Source: Mesorhizobium erdmanii USDA 3471 (lineage in GTDB: Bacteria > Pseudomonadota > Alphaproteobacteria > Rhizobiales > Rhizobiaceae). Taken from it: a stretch of DNA of 64,000 nucleotides. Of this stretch, positions 62,025-64,000 are shown one piece after another. The notes beneath the pieces were generated by a model that had not been told where the DNA came from, ran no database searches, and saw nothing but the letters and a program-made list of their open reading frames with translations. Where the stretch lies: NCBI RefSeq assembly GCF_000472705.1, contig NZ_KI421454.1:395227-459226 (forward strand), read 5' to 3'. A program made the translations under genes and the position numbers. The first letter of the stretch is position 1. Every line of letters begins with the position of its first letter.

Positions 62025-63020
62025 ATGAACGAACTCAGCCCAGACCTGACCTCGGATCCAATCGGTTGGGCGCTTCCCCCCTGGACGCGAGCGGAAGCCC
62101 AGGCGCTCCACGACGCGCCCTTCAACGACCTGCTGTTTCAAGCGCAGACCGTGCATCGCCAGAATTTCGATCCCAACAAGGTCCAGCTGAGCCGGCTTCT
62201 CAGCATCAAGACCGGCGGATGTCCGGAGGATTGCGGCTATTGTAGCCAGTCGGCGTATCATGAAAGCGGGTTGAAGGCGTCAAAGCTGATGGAGGTCCGG
62301 CGCGTCATCGCCGAGGCGACCAAGGCGCGTGACGCCGGCGCCACCCGCTATTGCATGGGCGCGGCCTGGCGAAATCCCAAGGCGCGCGACATGGGTGCGG
62401 TGGTGGCGATGGTCGAAGGCGTCAAGGCGTTGGGCATGGAGACCTGCATGACGCTCGGCATGCTCGATCTTGAGCAGGCCGCTCGTCTGAAAGAGGCCGG
62501 TCTCGACTACTACAACCACAACATCGACACCTCTGAGCGCTATTACAGCGAGATCATTTCGACCCGCACCTTTGCCGACCGGCTGGATACGTTGGCCAAT
62601 GTCCGCGACAGCGGCATCAAGGTCTGCTGCGGCGGCATCGTCGGCATGGGCGAGGAGCCAATCGACCGAATCGACATGCTGGTGACGCTGGCCAATCTGC
62701 CGGAGCATCCCGAAAGCGTTCCGATCAACATGCTGATCCCGATCGAGGGCACCCCGCTGGCCGAAGCTAAACCCATCGAGCCGATTGAATTCGTGCGCGT
62801 GATCGCGCTGGCGCGCATCATGATGCCGAAATCGCATGTCCGGCTTTCGGCCGGCCGCACCGCCATGACCGACGAGATGCAGGCACTGTGCTTCTTTGCC
62901 GGCGCCAACTCGATCTTCGTCGGCGACACGCTGCTGACGGCGAACAATCCGGGCGAGGACAAGGATAGCCTTCTGTTCCGCCGTCTCGGCATCGAGCCGA
63001 TGGAACTCGGGGCGCAATGA
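62025..63020 (+). CDS. bioB: BioB, biotin synthase
   Basis: A 331-residue radical-SAM enzyme: cluster motif CPEDCGYC near residues 65-72, YCMGAAWRNP, YYNHNIDTSERYY, and CCGGIVGMGE. It inserts sulfur into dethiobiotin. GGAGAACAAGACCTT precedes the ATG at 62025. No BioR-type box (TTATMKATAA) was found in the 145 bases upstream. It overlaps bioF by 4 bases. Confidence 0.95.
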   Translation: MNELSPDLTSDPIGWALPPWTRAEAQALHDAPFNDLLFQAQTVHRQNFDPNKVQLSRLLSIKTGGCPEDCGYCSQSAYHESGLKASKLMEVRRVIAEATKARDAGATRYCMGAAWRNPKARDMGAVVAMVEGVKALGMETCMTLGMLDLEQAARLKEAGLDYYNHNIDTSERYYSEIISTRTFADRLDTLANVRDSGIKVCCGGIVGMGEEPIDRIDMLVTLANLPEHPESVPINMLIPIEGTPLAEAKPIEPIEFVRVIALARIMMPKSHVRLSAGRTAMTDEMQALCFFAGANSIFVGDTLLTANNPGEDKDSLLFRRLGIEPMELGAQ

Positions 63021-64000
63021 ACGGGGCACAACTTGCCCGCTATGACGCGACCTTGCAGGGACTGGCGCGCAAGGACCGGCTGCGCACACTTGTGCCGCGC
63101 GCCGGGCTCGACTTCTCGTCGAACGACTATCTTGGGCTCGCCACCTCCAAAAGACTTGGCGAGGCGGTTGCGGCGGCGATTGCGCGGGGCACGCCGGTGG
63201 GCGCGACCGGATCGCGGCTGTTGCGCGGCCATGCACCGGAGCATGAGCAATTGGAGGCGGACGCGGCGGCGTTCTTCGGAGCCGAGCGCGCGCTGTTCTT
63301 CGGCAGCGGCTACATCGCCAACTTCGCTCTGCTGACGACGCTGCCGCAAAAGGGCGACCTCTTGATCCTCGACGAGCTTGCTCATGCCAGCATGCATGAG
63401 GGGGCCCGCGGTGGCCGCGCCGAGTTCAAGCTCACCGCGCACAACGACGTCGATGCCGTCGAGGATGCGATCACCCGCTGGCGCGCCGACGGCGGCATGG
63501 GCAGCGTCTGGATCGCCGTCGAAAGCCTCTACAGCATGGATGGCGACTGCGCGCCGATGGAGAGCCTCGTCGCGCTTGCCGATCGGCATGAAGCATTCAT
63601 CGTGGTCGACGAGGCGCACGCCACGGGTGTCTGGGGGCCGGACGGCCGGGGGCTGGCCGCCGCGTTCGAGGGCCGTGACAACATCATCGCGCTCCATACA
63701 TGCGGCAAGGCGCTTGGCGCCTCCGGCGCGCTTGTCACCGCACCACGAACGCTGTGCGACTATCTCGTCAATCGCTGCCGGCCATTCATCTACGCCACCG
63801 CGCCATCGCCACTGATGGCAGTGGCAGTGCGCGAAGCGCTCGCCATGCTGTCCGACGAGCCCGTGCGCCGCGTTCAGTTGCAGGAACGCGTTGCCTTCGC
63901 GGGCCGCCAACTGGCCGAGCGTTGCGGCGTGGTACCCAGCGGCTCGCAGATCCAGCCATTTGTCATCGGCGACAACAGGCGCACCATGGCGGTGGCGGCG
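63017..64000 (+). CDS. bioF: BioF, 8-amino-7-oxononanoate synthase (C-terminus beyond window)
   Basis: The first 328 residues of a BioF: DFSSNDYLGLA, GATGSRLLRGHAPEHEQLE, VDEAHATGVWGPDGRG with PLP-binding Asp/His, and the probable PLP lysine in LHTCGKALGASGAL. It condenses pimeloyl thioester with alanine. The ATG overlaps the bioB stop in ATGA. The gene runs off the right window edge. Confidence 0.95.
   Translation, partial: MNGAQLARYDATLQGLARKDRLRTLVPRAGLDFSSNDYLGLATSKRLGEAVAAAIARGTPVGATGSRLLRGHAPEHEQLEADAAAFFGAERALFFGSGYIANFALLTTLPQKGDLLILDELAHASMHEGARGGRAEFKLTAHNDVDAVEDAITRWRADGGMGSVWIAVESLYSMDGDCAPMESLVALADRHEAFIVVDEAHATGVWGPDGRGLAAAFEGRDNIIALHTCGKALGASGALVTAPRTLCDYLVNRCRPFIYATAPSPLMAVAVREALAMLSDEPVRRVQLQERVAFAGRQLAERCGVVPSGSQIQPFVIGDNRRTMAVAA

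Noticed and set aside
62280..63910. Long open frames on the minus strand opposite bioB and bioF
   Set aside because: They lie antisense to two clearly conserved genes, lack family motifs and are explained by high-GC third-position bias.
1..64000. CRISPR arrays, tRNA or rRNA genes
   Set aside because: No regularly spaced repeat array was seen, and no tRNA cloverleaf or rRNA segment was recognised on reading; a covariance-model scan was not possible.

Overview
The window looks like part of a Mesorhizobium-type symbiosis island (Rhizobiales). Evidence: nif/fix genes for microaerobic N2 fixation, a nod-box operon for Nod-factor fucosylation (nodZ-noeL-nolK), a second rpoN beside prxS, two nifA genes, a LacI/GalR gene matching FixV, dctABD, and nad/pan/bio vitamin genes. 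The clustering of fixV, nifA2, dct, nad, pan and bio matches what I recall of the M. loti island; the species is not fixed by anything I can see.

Layout. 1-8.3 kb: LysR regulator (cut by the window edge), divergent from a Ugp-like ABC importer, a PLP aminotransferase and a type I phosphodiesterase. 8.4-14.4 kb (minus strand): a probable phosphonate/phosphonolipid cluster with PEP mutase, a LicC/PntC-like nucleotidyltransferase, two aminotransferases, a CDP-alcohol phosphatidyltransferase and a GNAT protein. 14.9-20.3 kb (minus): cytochrome P450, ferredoxin, SnoaL-like protein, two SDR segments and a luciferase-like monooxygenase. 21.7-25.5 kb: prxS-rpoN, convergent with nifQ-fdxB-DUF683 behind a decayed nifH. 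25.6-27.5 kb: an ABC exporter. 28-39 kb: iscN remnant, nifS-nifW, fixABCX-nifA, nifB-fdxN-nifZ-fixU and a SIR2-like gene. 40-43.8 kb: nolK, noeL, nodZ and their nod box. 44-46.7 kb: an FAD oxidoreductase and a metK fragment between inverted IS481-type remnants. 46.7-51.6 kb: dctD, dctB and divergent dctA. 51.9-55.4 kb: fixV, a truncated isomerase, nifA2. 55.4-57 kb: panB with decayed panC. 57-64 kb: nadQ, nadABC, a small gene, bioB, bioF (cut by the window edge).

Regulation is the unifying theme. Reading both strands I find eight sigma-54 promoters of -24/-12 form: seven have a TGT-N10-ACA NifA site or a one-base variant upstream, and dctA has DctD-type palindromes. Three of them (P450 cluster, decayed nifH/nifQ operon, ABC exporter) look like reused copies of one nifH promoter with its leader and first codons. 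A fourth, slightly degenerate one lies in front of the PEP mutase. This predicts that a phosphonate pathway and an oxidative P450 pathway are switched on with nitrogenase in bacteroids. Decay is also common: nifH, iscN, panC, metK, an isomerase, an aminotransferase fragment, a deacylase fragment and two insertion-sequence remnants.
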